Below are positions 9,629 to 18,828 of a DNA stretch of 64,000 bases, in pieces. The notes under the pieces are model-generated. The model saw nothing but the letters and a program-made list of their open reading frames with translations, was not told the DNA's origin and made no database searches. The position numbers and the translations under genes were made by a program. The number at the start of each line of letters is the position of its first letter. Positions within the stretch are counted from its first letter, which is position 1. Where the stretch lies: assembly GCA_947385425.1 (NCBI GenBank), contig CANDKY010000002.1:1-64000 (forward strand). Reading direction: 5' to 3'. This DNA comes from an uncultured Lachnospiraceae bacterium (lineage in GTDB: Bacteria > Bacillota > Clostridia > Lachnospirales > Lachnospiraceae).

Positions 9629-10291
9629 TCACTTATCTGCTTTCGCTATAAACATCTGAACCATTATTCCATTATCTGTATAAACATTTTCATCAATTAA
9701 TATATTTTTAAAACCGACCTCTTCAAGTAAATTAAATAAATTCTCCTTGGTAAAAAAATGTGCCACAGCCCGTCCAGACAGTACACCCTTTTCTATATTA
9801 CAATATGTGTCTGGTTCCAAAACACTTCCCGTTCCATATCCTTCTGTTTTGACTCCAAAACATGTAGAAAATATTTTTCCTTCTTTTTTCAATACAGAAT
9901 AGACATTTTCATACATCCTTCTTATTCCCTCAATTTTATTGGCATAAATACACACATTATCAATTACACAGTCAAAAAAACCTTTTTGATATTGGATTTC
10001 TGCGCCATCCATAATATCAAAATGCACATTGTGATATCCCTCTGATTCCAAAAAATCCTTCGCCTTTTGTACTGCACTTTGTGAACCATCAAAGGCATAA
10101 ACATCAAATCCCTCTCTGGCCAAATACCATGTATTTGCTCCTCCGCCACACCCAAAATCCAGAATTTTAATCTGTTTTCTGTTTTTATTGTAATAGTTGC
10201 GTGCAACAAACCGAATTACATTAACTGAAGGGTATTTTCCCCAATCCATTGTTCTGTGTATATTCTCCCATTCTTCTACGAAAGATTTCAT
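9629..10291 (-). CDS. SAM-dependent methyltransferase (copy 1, intact)
   Basis: Class I methyltransferase of 220 residues. Motif I is ILDFGCGGGANTWYLA (about 43-58), followed by VYAFDGSQSAV (acidic residue binding the ribose), FDIMDGAEI, and CVIDNVCIYANK (motif IV region). It may methylate a sugar hydroxyl or amino group of the glycan. The next gene is a close tandem paralogue whose glycine-rich loop is encoded by a slippage-prone G tract. In this copy the same loop is coded by mixed Gly codons (GGC GGA GGA), so this copy is locked on. Substrate unknown. Confidence 0.78.
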   Translation of the reverse strand: MKSFVEEWENIHRTMDWGKYPSVNVIRFVARNYYNKNRKQIKILDFGCGGGANTWYLAREGFDVYAFDGSQSAVQKAKDFLESEGYHNVHFDIMDGAEIQYQKGFFDCVIDNVCIYANKIEGIRRMYENVYSVLKKEGKIFSTCFGVKTEGYGTGSVLEPDTYCNIEKGVLSGRAVAHFFTKENLFNLLEEVGFKNILIDENVYTDNGIMVQMFIAKADK

Positions 10292-10354
10292 TTTCTATAT
10301 TACTCCTTTCATTCTATATCTTATAATTCAAGCCTCAAATCCTCTTTTCTATCG

Positions 10355-11034
10355 CTATACTCCTCTACCACATCGTTTTTCTGCTGTCGCAATAAACATT
10401 TGGACTAATACTCCATTATCCGTATAAATCATTTCATCAATTGAAATATCCATAAAACCTACTTCCTTAAGCAAACTGTACAAGTCATCTTTCGCAAAAA
10501 AATGTTCTACCCCTCTTCCAGCTAATACCCCCTCTCGTATATCACAATATGTATTCCTTTCTAATTCTTTGCCTGTTCCATATCCTTCTGTTTTGACTCC
10601 AAAACATGACGAAAATATCTTTCCATTCTCTTTCAATATAGAATATATATTACTATACATTCTCTTTATGCCTTCATACTTGTTAGCACAAATACATACA
10701 TTATCTATCACACAATCAAAAAAAGATTTTTCATAAAAAATTTCCGCACCATCCAAAATGTCAAAATGTACATTATAAAATCCTTCTGATTCTAGATAGT
10801 CCTTAGCTTTCTGTACTGCACATTTCGAACCATCAAAAGCGTATACATCAAATCCTTCTCTGGCCAAATACCATGTGTTTGCCCCCCCCCACATCCAAAA
10901 TCTAGAATTTTGATTCTCCCTCTATCCTCATTGTAATAGTTACGAGCAATAAAACGGATGACATTTTCTGAAGGATATTTTCCCCATTCCATATTATTAT
11001 GAATTTCTTCCCATTCTTTAATAAAAGTTTTCAT
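10355..11034 (-). pseudogene. SAM-dependent methyltransferase (copy 2), phase-OFF by a G9 tract
   Basis: Tandem paralogue of the gene at 9629-10291: same N-terminus (MKTFIKEWEEIHNNMEWGKYP) and motif I ILDFGCGGG. Directly after the glycine loop the frame breaks in a G9 tract (10882-10890). The remaining frame, from ANTWYLAREGFDVYAFDGSK onward, matches the paralogue to its end. One added G (G10) would restore a protein of about 226 residues. I set the start at the ATG at 11034 by alignment with the paralogue, not at an in-frame ATG further upstream. The intact rest of the gene argues for reversible switching, not decay. Confidence 0.8.
10882..10890 (-). repeat. G9 homopolymer (phase-variation tract) in methyltransferase copy 2
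   Basis: Nine C on the plus strand, placed on the SAM-binding glycine loop. The paralogue has ten bases at this spot (GGCGGAGGAG), so G10 would be the in-frame length and the G9 seen here is OFF. Confidence 0.85.
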
Positions 11035-11115
11035 AATCCCTTTAGGCAAATTAAACTTTTGCCGTTCCTCCTTTTTATCTTTTTTATTAAATTTCAATCC
11101 TAGAAATTTTCACTT

Positions 11116-12054
11116 TCAATTAGTATGCAAATAATACTCACTTTGAGGTGGAAAATCATTTGTATCTAATCTAGGTATTTCATACACACCATGTTTCTGT
11201 ATTTGACAAATTGCCACATTTGTTGTCAAACCTGAAGTAGCTCCTAACTGTTTTGCTGTTTGAATTACCCTATCATTATATGCTCCATAAGGATAACAAC
11301 AACACCAATTCTGAGGATCTATAACTCCTTCAAATACATCCAGAGCACTTTCAAGATCTTCTATCAATTTTGTTTCTGCTAAATTATCCATCCAATAATG
11401 ATCATACCCATGTATCCCAAATTCCATCCCATGATAACTCATCTCCTTTATTTGTTCCATATTCATATATAAACCATCTACAAAATCACTTTCATCAACA
11501 GATACATATTCCTTAAACAATTCATCTGTTATAATATTCCGTAACCTTTCGGGAAGCTCTACTTGTAAAATACGTTTAATAAAAATAACATCTTTACAAT
11601 CAAAACGACTCTCTATCGCTAATTTATTATATAATTCCTGATTAGAAGGATATCTAAATTCAGTTCCTCGATAGTAATCCAGCATCCTAAATAATTTATT
11701 TCTCAATTCAATTTCATTTGTATTTGCCAACACATAATGAATCTTATTAACATCTAAAACTTTTTTTTCTCTAATAATTTTTCCGGGCATCGAAAATACT
11801 CCTGTAATGCCATTTTGCTGCAAAATAGGAAATACATTAGCATAATGATCAATATATCCATCATCAAATGTCAATAATACACTGTTTTCTGAATCACACT
11901 TTTCTTCTATTAATTGTTTCAATGAAACAAATTTAAAATCATTTTGTTTCAAAAATTCAATCTGCTGCTTAAAATATTCTAATTCCAACCCTTTTATATT
12001 CGGATATATACTCCTCTTAATCTCCCTGACATAATGATACATAATTACATACAT
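11116..12054 (-). CDS. Polysaccharide deacetylase (NodB-like)
   Basis: About 312 residues of the carbohydrate esterase 4/NodB type. The first metal/catalytic motif is LLTFDDGYIDHYA (TFDDGY, about 70). MYVIMYHYVRE at the N-terminus is the common lead-in of this family, and MEFGIHGYDHYWMDNL supplies the His motif (H-x-x-D-H variant of the usual HxxxH). The ATG at 12054 is chosen because a GGAG Shine-Dalgarno lies seven bases upstream; an upstream TTG at 12075 has none. No signal peptide is visible, so it may work in the cytoplasm on a sugar intermediate, exposing an amino group for later acylation. That role is inference. Confidence 0.82.
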   Translation of the reverse strand: MYVIMYHYVREIKRSIYPNIKGLELEYFKQQIEFLKQNDFKFVSLKQLIEEKCDSENSVLLTFDDGYIDHYANVFPILQQNGITGVFSMPGKIIREKKVLDVNKIHYVLANTNEIELRNKLFRMLDYYRGTEFRYPSNQELYNKLAIESRFDCKDVIFIKRILQVELPERLRNIITDELFKEYVSVDESDFVDGLYMNMEQIKEMSYHGMEFGIHGYDHYWMDNLAETKLIEDLESALDVFEGVIDPQNWCCCYPYGAYNDRVIQTAKQLGATSGLTTNVAICQIQKHGVYEIPRLDTNDFPPQSEYYLHTN

Positions 12055-12111
12055 TAATATCCTCTCCTGTTCCAATTAAGTCTGCACTTATTAACTTACC
12101 CTCTTGTCAAG

Positions 12112-13164
12112 TCAATTACTTGCTTTTAACGATAACTCCATCTTTTCCAATTCTTCCATTTGCCCCATATCCAACCATGAATTTTCGCTGATAGGATATA
12201 TGCCTACTTTCATTCCTTGCATTTTACATTTCTCTATAACATCAGGAAAGCCAATACAAATATTCTCCTCTATTTTATCTATTACTTCCGGCTCTACAAC
12301 ATAACATCCCGTATTAGTCAAAAATGACAAAGAAGGTTTTTCCTTCATTTTAGCTATTTCACCATTTCCATCAATCTCAATAATCCCATATGGTATAGTG
12401 AAATTCTTTGCTGAACAAACCATAGTAATCATATTTCCCTGTTGCTTATGATAATTATAAATCTTAGTTATATTATCCTTTATTAAAATATCGCAATTAG
12501 AAAGTATAAATGTTGAACAAATTTCCCCTTTTAGCAATTGTAATCCTCCCCCTGTTCCCAATGGTATTTCTTCATCTATATAATCTATATTATATTCTAA
12601 ATTACAATCACTAAAATAAGCCTTAATCATATCTTTTTTGTAATTTACAATCAATTGAAAATCTATACATCCATATTTATTAAATTCTCTCATTATATGT
12701 TCAAGAATTGGTTTGTCTCCAACTGGTATCAAAGGTTTAGGTAAAATCTTTGTATATGGATATAACCTTGTCCCTAACCCACCTGCCATAATGACAACAG
12801 GTACCCTTTTCAATTCATCTGTCTTTAAAGCATTTAAATCCTCCTTTTTAAATACAATTTGGATAATCTCATGCATATCATTTAAAATAGGAACTGCATC
12901 TATTCCTTGCCTATTCAGATATGATATAGCATTCTCTGCTTCGTTCTCCATCAAATACTTAGGCTGATAATTCGCAGACTTCCTTATCGGAGCTTCTAAA
13001 CTTCCATTCGCTAAAATCCATCTACGAACATCTCCATCTGTTAATACAGCCACCAATTTCTTATCTCTTACTACAAACAAAACCTTTTTAGCTGTCACAT
13101 CCAGCTTCTGTAATGCTTGCAACACTGTTATATCCTCACTTATCAAAATATCCTCTAACATCAT
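12112..13164 (-). CDS. ptmE: CBS-domain sugar nucleotidyltransferase (PtmE-like)
   Basis: The 350 residues combine an N-terminal pair of CBS domains (about 1-118; VLFVVRDKKLVAVLTDGDVRRWI) with a nucleotidyltransferase (about 122-350; VVIMAGGLGTRLYPYTKILP, then FILSNCDILI, and a C-terminal WLDMGQMEE). In Campylobacter legionaminic acid biosynthesis PtmE has this same CBS plus nucleotidyltransferase build and makes the GDP-linked amino sugar. Position next to legC and legB fits that pathway. CBS domains suggest control by adenine nucleotides. The exact NTP used cannot be read from motifs. Confidence 0.83.
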   Translation of the reverse strand: MMLEDILISEDITVLQALQKLDVTAKKVLFVVRDKKLVAVLTDGDVRRWILANGSLEAPIRKSANYQPKYLMENEAENAISYLNRQGIDAVPILNDMHEIIQIVFKKEDLNALKTDELKRVPVVIMAGGLGTRLYPYTKILPKPLIPVGDKPILEHIMREFNKYGCIDFQLIVNYKKDMIKAYFSDCNLEYNIDYIDEEIPLGTGGGLQLLKGEICSTFILSNCDILIKDNITKIYNYHKQQGNMITMVCSAKNFTIPYGIIEIDGNGEIAKMKEKPSLSFLTNTGCYVVEPEVIDKIEENICIGFPDVIEKCKMQGMKVGIYPISENSWLDMGQMEELEKMELSLKASN

Positions 13165-13178
13165 ACACTTCCTCAGAT

Positions 13179-14348
13179 TTATGCAATCGGCTTTTTCAAA
13201 ATCAAATCAATTACCCGCTGTACATCTTCATTTGATAAATTTGTGCTGCATGGAATATTTACAATATACTTCCAAAAATAATATGCTTTATCAATTTTAT
13301 ATGTTCTCTCATTTCTATAAGGCACCTGTTCGCTAATTAACCCCCATACAGGCCTGGATTGAACTTGGTTTTCAAATAAATATCGAATTAACTCATCACG
13401 ACTCTTAGAATAATCTTTGCATAGAAGTGCATAAAACCATCTATTGCTTCTGATATCCTCTCTAACATCTAATAATTCCAAACCATAAACATCATTGAAA
13501 GCCTCCTTATATAACCTATAATTCTTTTCCTTTACTTGTATAAAATATTCCAACTGTTCTAATTGCGCCAAACCTAATGCGGCTTGTAAGTTGGTCATAC
13601 GATAATTATATCCTACTTCATTATGAATAAAATATAACTCATCATTCTTAGCTTGAGTTGTGAGATATTTGGCCCTTTTCAAATATTCTGCATTATTCGA
13701 CACAATCATCCCACCACCACCTGTCGTTATAATCTTATTTCCATTAAAAGAATATACCCCAATGTCTCCTACGGTTCCTGCATACTTTCCTGCCAATTCT
13801 CCATCTAAATAGTATGTTCCAATCGCTTCTGTAGCATCTTCAATTACTTTCAAATTATATTTTTCCGCAATCCGCATTAAGGATACCATATTAGACATAT
13901 TTCCAAACACATGCACTACCAACAATACTTTTATATGTCTTCCTGTCTGTCTCTCAACCAATTTACCACCAATAAAATTGCATTCTTCTCTGCAGTATTC
14001 CTCTACTTTTATTGGATCAATACATAGCGAATTATCGCAGTCCATAAATATTGGTTTTGCTCCTATATACTTTACTGGATTTACTGCCGCTATAAACGTA
14101 AGAGTTGGTACAAGAACCGCATCTTCCTTAGTTACACCCATCAGGAGTAATGAAATATGCAATCCTGCCGTTCCACTCTGACAGGAAACAGCTCCTAATA
14201 CATGCACATACTCAGCAATCTTACGTTCAAATTCCTTTACATATTCCCCATTTGTAGAAACCCATTCTGTCCTAATAGCTTCAGTAACATACTCCAATTC
14301 ATTTCCTCTTAGATTAGGAACTGACAACGGTATAAATTTATTACTCAT
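13179..14348 (-). CDS. legC: LegC-type PLP aminotransferase
   Basis: DegT/DnrJ/EryC1 family enzyme of 389 residues. Hallmarks are IPLSVPNLRGNELEYV at the N-terminus (typical of LegC), SCQSGTAGLHISLLL (phosphate-binding), KVIEDATEAIG (about 165-175), and SFNGNKIITTGGGGM with the Schiff-base lysine. It is expected to aminate C4 of the 4-keto-6-deoxy sugar made by LegB. It lies 14 bases before ptmE and 20 after legB. RhaS- or PseC-type sugars are alternatives, but the LegC-like N-terminus and neighbours favour the legionaminic route. Confidence 0.87.
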   Translation of the reverse strand: MSNKFIPLSVPNLRGNELEYVTEAIRTEWVSTNGEYVKEFERKIAEYVHVLGAVSCQSGTAGLHISLLLMGVTKEDAVLVPTLTFIAAVNPVKYIGAKPIFMDCDNSLCIDPIKVEEYCREECNFIGGKLVERQTGRHIKVLLVVHVFGNMSNMVSLMRIAEKYNLKVIEDATEAIGTYYLDGELAGKYAGTVGDIGVYSFNGNKIITTGGGGMIVSNNAEYLKRAKYLTTQAKNDELYFIHNEVGYNYRMTNLQAALGLAQLEQLEYFIQVKEKNYRLYKEAFNDVYGLELLDVREDIRSNRWFYALLCKDYSKSRDELIRYLFENQVQSRPVWGLISEQVPYRNERTYKIDKAYYFWKYIVNIPCSTNLSNEDVQRVIDLILKKPIA

Positions 14349-14368
14349 TATTTCTACCTCAAATATAT

Positions 14369-15346
14369 CTATATATTATAAATATCACTTTTATACTTAT
14401 CCATATTACATTTAAAAAATGCAATTGTTTCCGCTAAACCCTCTTCAAAGGAATAACAAGGCTTCCATGACGTAAGTTCTAAAATTTTTTTATTACATCC
14501 CAATAACCGATTCACTTCGCTTTTTTTCGGGCGTAATCTTTGCTCATCACATATAATTCTGGCATTAGGATTAATTTGCCTAATCAATTCTTCTGCTAAT
14601 TTTCCAATTGAAATCTCCTTCTGTGTTGCTATATTAATTTCCTCCCCAATCGTTTTATCAGACTCATAAATGGCTATAAACCCATTTGCGGTATCTTTTA
14701 CATAATTAAAATCCCTCGTAGGCTGTAATGAACCTAATTCTATTTCAGTCCTTCCAGATAATAATTGAGTAATTATTGTCGGAATTACAGCACGCGCTGA
14801 CTGTCGCGGCCCGTAAGTATTAAATGGCCTCACAATAGTTACCGGAAGTTCAAATGAACGATAAAAAGATTCTGTAAGACGATCGGCTCCTATTTTAGTA
14901 GCAGAATACGGTGACTGTCCCTGATAAGGATGCTTTTCGTCTATTGGCACATATTGTGCCGTCCCATAGACCTCAGATGTAGATGTCACCAACGTTCTAA
15001 CATTCTTTTTTCTCGCAGCCTGAAGAATATTGAGCGTTCCTTTAATATTAGTATCAACATAAGTATCTGGCGAATGATAGCTAAAGGGTATCGCAATCAA
15101 TGCTGCTAAATGAAATACAGCATCACACCCCTCCATTGCTTCCTCAACACCATTAGGATCTCTGATATCTCCTTGAAAAATATCGACATGTTCCATAATG
15201 CAATTCGGAAGTGTATCAAGCCACCCCCAAGTATTAAAGGAATTATAATATACAAATGCCTTAACATTATACCCCTTTTTCACCAATTCCTCTGTCAAAT
15301 GGCTACCTATAAAGCCGTCTGCACCTGTTACTAAAACTTTCTTCAT
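14369..15346 (-). CDS. legB: LegB-type NAD-dependent 4,6-dehydratase
   Basis: Extended SDR sugar dehydratase of 325 residues. GADGFIGSHL (about 8-17) binds NAD; LAALIAIPFSYHSP, TSTSEVYGTAQY and SPYSATKIGAD give the catalytic Ser/Thr-Asp/Glu and Y-x3-K; RPFNTYGPRQSARAVIPTI is the usual sugar-binding segment. The family converts a GDP- or UDP-GlcNAc to the 4-keto-6-deoxy sugar, first committed step of the legionaminic pathway. It starts the run legB-legC-ptmE in one direction with short gaps. Confidence 0.87.
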   Translation of the reverse strand: MKKVLVTGADGFIGSHLTEELVKKGYNVKAFVYYNSFNTWGWLDTLPNCIMEHVDIFQGDIRDPNGVEEAMEGCDAVFHLAALIAIPFSYHSPDTYVDTNIKGTLNILQAARKKNVRTLVTSTSEVYGTAQYVPIDEKHPYQGQSPYSATKIGADRLTESFYRSFELPVTIVRPFNTYGPRQSARAVIPTIITQLLSGRTEIELGSLQPTRDFNYVKDTANGFIAIYESDKTIGEEINIATQKEISIGKLAEELIRQINPNARIICDEQRLRPKKSEVNRLLGCNKKILELTSWKPCYSFEEGLAETIAFFKCNMDKYKSDIYNI

Positions 15347-15370
15347 AACATCACTTTATATGATATTCAA

Positions 15371-17374
15371 TCATATCTCCCTTTCTTCCAATCCATCTTT
15401 AGCTAACCCTATCTGATTTTGCTTCTCATATCGTTGTCGAACAATAATATATGCATAATCAAATGCTTCGAAATCCAGCCCTTCCTTACTCTGTTCATAA
15501 ATATATAATGCCGCATAAAATATCATATCTCTTATATCCTCTTCAGATATTTCATCATAACGACCCGCAAGACTTTCTACCGTGACGCCATTGCATAGCG
15601 GAAATTCATTTTTCAAATGCATCTTCCACAGTTCCTCTTTCGCATACTTGTTATATTCATCGAAATATACACTAAAAATAATCTTATTTTTAAATAAATC
15701 ATTATAATTGCTACTATCTAAAGAATTTGATATGAAAATAATAATCCCTTCAAATTTTTCGAGTTCAGATAAAAATGTTTTTAAAATAACATTTATATCA
15801 TAATATAGTGGTTGTTCCTCCATTGTTGACTGCCTTTCCAGAAAGATATCAGCTTCGCTTACTATTAAAACGGCACTATCTCTCATAGCACATTCAAATA
15901 CTTTTTGAATGACAACTTTGGAAGATTCCATATGCTTCATTCCCAAATCAGAACCCTTGATGTAACATACTCTTTTTCCTAAATATTGGGCAACCGATTC
16001 TGCTGCCATTCTTTTACCAGAACCCTCCTTGCCATAAAAATTTAGTATAATTGCTTTCTCATTTTCAAAATATCCTGCCATCCCCCACTTTTCAAATATT
16101 TCTTTTTTGTGCATAACTATAGATATAGCAGTTTCCACTTTCTTCATAACACTTGAACTTAATGATATTTGTTCCAAAACGTATTTAGGCTCATAGCTTT
16201 CTACATTCTGTATATTTTCTTTGCACAAACCATTCAAAAGAACCTTTAACTCTACATAAGAATTAGGTACTAATATTCGTTCTGGGTGCTTCACATTATT
16301 TCTCAAATCACTTATATATAAATCTCCACAATTATCCCAACCATAATGATATCGACTACTTAAGCGATGTATAAAAATAAATATTGGTTCTATTTTAAAC
16401 ATTTGTGTCAAATAAATTGCTACAGAAGAATTTCGAACAATAAAAATATTAGGCTTTTCATCTTCGAAAATATGACTAAATAACACTTCAAATAAATACA
16501 CATTTCTATCAATAAATACCTTTTGATTCAAATCGCTTCCAAACGTCTTCCTTAACGCAGTATGATTTGTATGCGTTTTTAATAATAGCAATTCCAATGG
16601 AACCTCTTCCATTATCGCTCTCAAAATATCATTCGTATAATCTACAGGATCATATGCACGATTAGCCGGGCCATCTAAATAAAAAACTTTTCTAGTCTTG
16701 TATTCATATATTAAGTCACTAAATTTTTTTTGATATTCATAGAACAATTCTTGAACTAAAGACAACATTATAGGATTTTTTTCATCAATTGCAGGTAATG
16801 AAAAAATTTCATTTCCAATCTCTTGCTCCAATAAAGCTGGAGCAGTTAAATAATCTGCTATAATGTTTTTTTGAGCATATTTAAATAATCTCCCTCCTCT
16901 TAAATATGCTTTTATTATTTCCTTTTTTGTTGCACCTGGTGTATAATATAACTTTTTATGTAGTTTCCCACAATAATAACTTTTTAACCCCTCCTCGCTT
17001 ACTCCAATCTTTATATTCGGGTTATTTCGTTTTAAATATTTTAATATTATTAAGGCATCATTCCAAAAACCAGCAACAACAAATTCATCATATCTTTGCT
17101 CTGATAACAAACGATCTAAATTTTCAAAATAAAATTTCTTCTCATACCTTCTATTTTTTATTTGATTCCATATATGCTTTCCCCCTTGAATCCTCGGTCT
17201 CTCTAAATACCATACATTTCTAAATACTCCCTTCTTTTTAATTGTCTCTACTAAATGATAGTCTATTGGCGTTGTACTCCAAACTAATAAATCACCTTCT
17301 TCTTTGCTTATATTTGCCTGTATATTTGTTTGAGTCAGTAATATAATATTACTAAATGCAAAATATAATTTCAT
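15371..17374 (-). CDS. Sialyltransferase-like domain fused to a degenerate AAA+ domain
   Basis: A 667-residue two-part protein. Residues 1 to about 400 resemble GT52/polysialyltransferase-like enzymes and the shorter gene at 20968-22119: GFWNDALIILKYLKR then VSEEGL (acid-acid-Gly motif, 127-129) and VRNSSVAIYL (the SS motif, 316-317). The usual K-x-H-P motif appears only as LLKTHTNHT near 265-272. Residues from about 440 look like an AAA+ ATPase: NFYGKEGSGKRMAAESVA (Walker A at 448-455 ending in Arg instead of Ser/Thr) and AVLIVSEADIFL (Walker B with Ser in place of Asp). It sits directly upstream of legB. Likely role: transfer of the CMP-activated acid, with the AAA-like part for assembly or regulation (inference). 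I know of no described enzyme with this layout. Confidence 0.65.
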   Translation of the reverse strand: MKLYFAFSNIILLTQTNIQANISKEEGDLLVWSTTPIDYHLVETIKKKGVFRNVWYLERPRIQGGKHIWNQIKNRRYEKKFYFENLDRLLSEQRYDEFVVAGFWNDALIILKYLKRNNPNIKIGVSEEGLKSYYCGKLHKKLYYTPGATKKEIIKAYLRGGRLFKYAQKNIIADYLTAPALLEQEIGNEIFSLPAIDEKNPIMLSLVQELFYEYQKKFSDLIYEYKTRKVFYLDGPANRAYDPVDYTNDILRAIMEEVPLELLLLKTHTNHTALRKTFGSDLNQKVFIDRNVYLFEVLFSHIFEDEKPNIFIVRNSSVAIYLTQMFKIEPIFIFIHRLSSRYHYGWDNCGDLYISDLRNNVKHPERILVPNSYVELKVLLNGLCKENIQNVESYEPKYVLEQISLSSSVMKKVETAISIVMHKKEIFEKWGMAGYFENEKAIILNFYGKEGSGKRMAAESVAQYLGKRVCYIKGSDLGMKHMESSKVVIQKVFECAMRDSAVLIVSEADIFLERQSTMEEQPLYYDINVILKTFLSELEKFEGIIIFISNSLDSSNYNDLFKNKIIFSVYFDEYNKYAKEELWKMHLKNEFPLCNGVTVESLAGRYDEISEEDIRDMIFYAALYIYEQSKEGLDFEAFDYAYIIVRQRYEKQNQIGLAKDGLEEREI

Positions 17375-17412
17375 CTTTCCCTTATTCCTTTCTTACAACC
17401 CCATAACTCACC

Positions 17413-18801
17413 TCACAATTGACTATATAAAACTTTCCCCGCCTCGCTTTTGGGTATCTCACCTAAAACTTTAACCTCCACTGATTCAGCGTATAATTCT
17501 GTTTCACCCAAAATAAAATCCTTAACCAATTTCTCATACTCTCTATTTACAATATAAATACGTAATTTACTATCATCTCCTGCACACGCGCATTCAATTG
17601 CATATTTAGCTTTTATAAGTTGCTCACATTCGTCCAAGCTCACTCTATGCCCAAACAGCTTCAAAAATCTTTTTTTTCTACCAACAATATAAAACATTCC
17701 ATCTGAATCCTGATATGCAATATCACCTGTACACAATTTTCCAAAATTCTCATCCCCTTTTAACAAGTCCTCCCCACATTTAGCATATCCTAAAGTAACA
17801 TTTGGTCCTTCGTATACCATTTCTCCTCTGGTATTTTCCTTTTGAATAACTTTTCCATCGTCATCGATTAAATATAGCTTTCCATTTGGGATAGCCTTTC
17901 CTATACTTCCACATTTTGAGATGGCATATTTATCTGGCAAATATGCCATCCTTGCGCTTCCTTCCGTCTGTCCATATGTTGCTATATATTTTCCGCCATT
18001 TTCATGAATATATTCAGCAAACTTTATTTGAACTTCCTTCGGTAGTCTACCGCCCCCCTGGGTCAATAATTTCAATGATGGATATTTTTTATTAAAAATG
18101 CGCAATCGATACATCATTTCAAAACTGTATGGAACACCTGTTATGCTGGTTGCCTTTTGTTCAGAAATAAAATTCCAAAAAGAGGGACTCAATATGCTAT
18201 CATCCGTCAATAATAATGTTGCTCCGACATACATATGACTATTAATTGCTGATAATCCCATTGTATAATGAATAGGTAAGCTTATCAATGGCCTATCATG
18301 CTCTGTCAATTCAAAGAACAAAGAAATATTCCTGGCCTGCGCTTCTAAATTTTCGTAACTATGCCGCACTAATTTAGGGCTTCCCGTAGAACCAGATGTA
18401 GTTAGCAATAAAGATAACTCATCAAATAATACATACTGTTTCATTTTTGTATCCAACAAACAGAACCCCTTTTCCCTATATACCTCTTCATACCCTATAA
18501 ATCTCATATCATCCGGTGACCATATGTAATTGGGATGGTATATTTCAATAAGATTTTGTAACGCTTCCTCTTTTATTCCATTTCCTACCATCAACGGCAC
18601 TATTTTATTTATCATACATGACAAATAGCCTGTCAATGCCCCAATAGTATTATTTGCAATTATCAATACTAAACAACGTTTATTTATCTTTTTATACCAG
18701 TCATCTGCTAAATCTATTATTTCTCCATATGATACTTTCTCCCCCGATGTGTCTACCGCAGCAATTTTATCTCTTTCTCTTTTATCTAATTCTATAAACA
18801 T
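17413..18801 (-). CDS. AMP-forming acyl ligase (ANL superfamily)
   Basis: Adenylates a carboxylic acid and passes it to a thiol, here probably the nearby carrier protein. The 462 residues contain LLTTSGSTGSPKLVRHS (P-loop, about 132-148), YIATYGQTEGSARMAYLP (A5 motif, about 283-300), GKLCTGDIAYQDSDGMFYIVGRKKRFLKLFGHRVS (spaced A7-A8 motifs, hinge region), and PKSEAGKVLYSQL at the C-terminus with the catalytic Lys. It is slightly short for the family. It belongs to a four-gene set with an SDR, an ACP and a GNAT. The acid substrate is unknown. Confidence 0.85.
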   Translation of the reverse strand: MFIELDKRERDKIAAVDTSGEKVSYGEIIDLADDWYKKINKRCLVLIIANNTIGALTGYLSCMINKIVPLMVGNGIKEEALQNLIEIYHPNYIWSPDDMRFIGYEEVYREKGFCLLDTKMKQYVLFDELSLLLTTSGSTGSPKLVRHSYENLEAQARNISLFFELTEHDRPLISLPIHYTMGLSAINSHMYVGATLLLTDDSILSPSFWNFISEQKATSITGVPYSFEMMYRLRIFNKKYPSLKLLTQGGGRLPKEVQIKFAEYIHENGGKYIATYGQTEGSARMAYLPDKYAISKCGSIGKAIPNGKLYLIDDDGKVIQKENTRGEMVYEGPNVTLGYAKCGEDLLKGDENFGKLCTGDIAYQDSDGMFYIVGRKKRFLKLFGHRVSLDECEQLIKAKYAIECACAGDDSKLRIYIVNREYEKLVKDFILGETELYAESVEVKVLGEIPKSEAGKVLYSQL

Positions 18802-18828
18802 ATCTCACCTCAAACTAATTTATATTTC

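Noticed and set aside
18052..18059. C6 runs in several genes of the block (for example the AMP ligase at about 18053 and genes near 20571 and 21619)
   Set aside because: Runs of six are too short to be convincing slippage sites, and all frames are intact.
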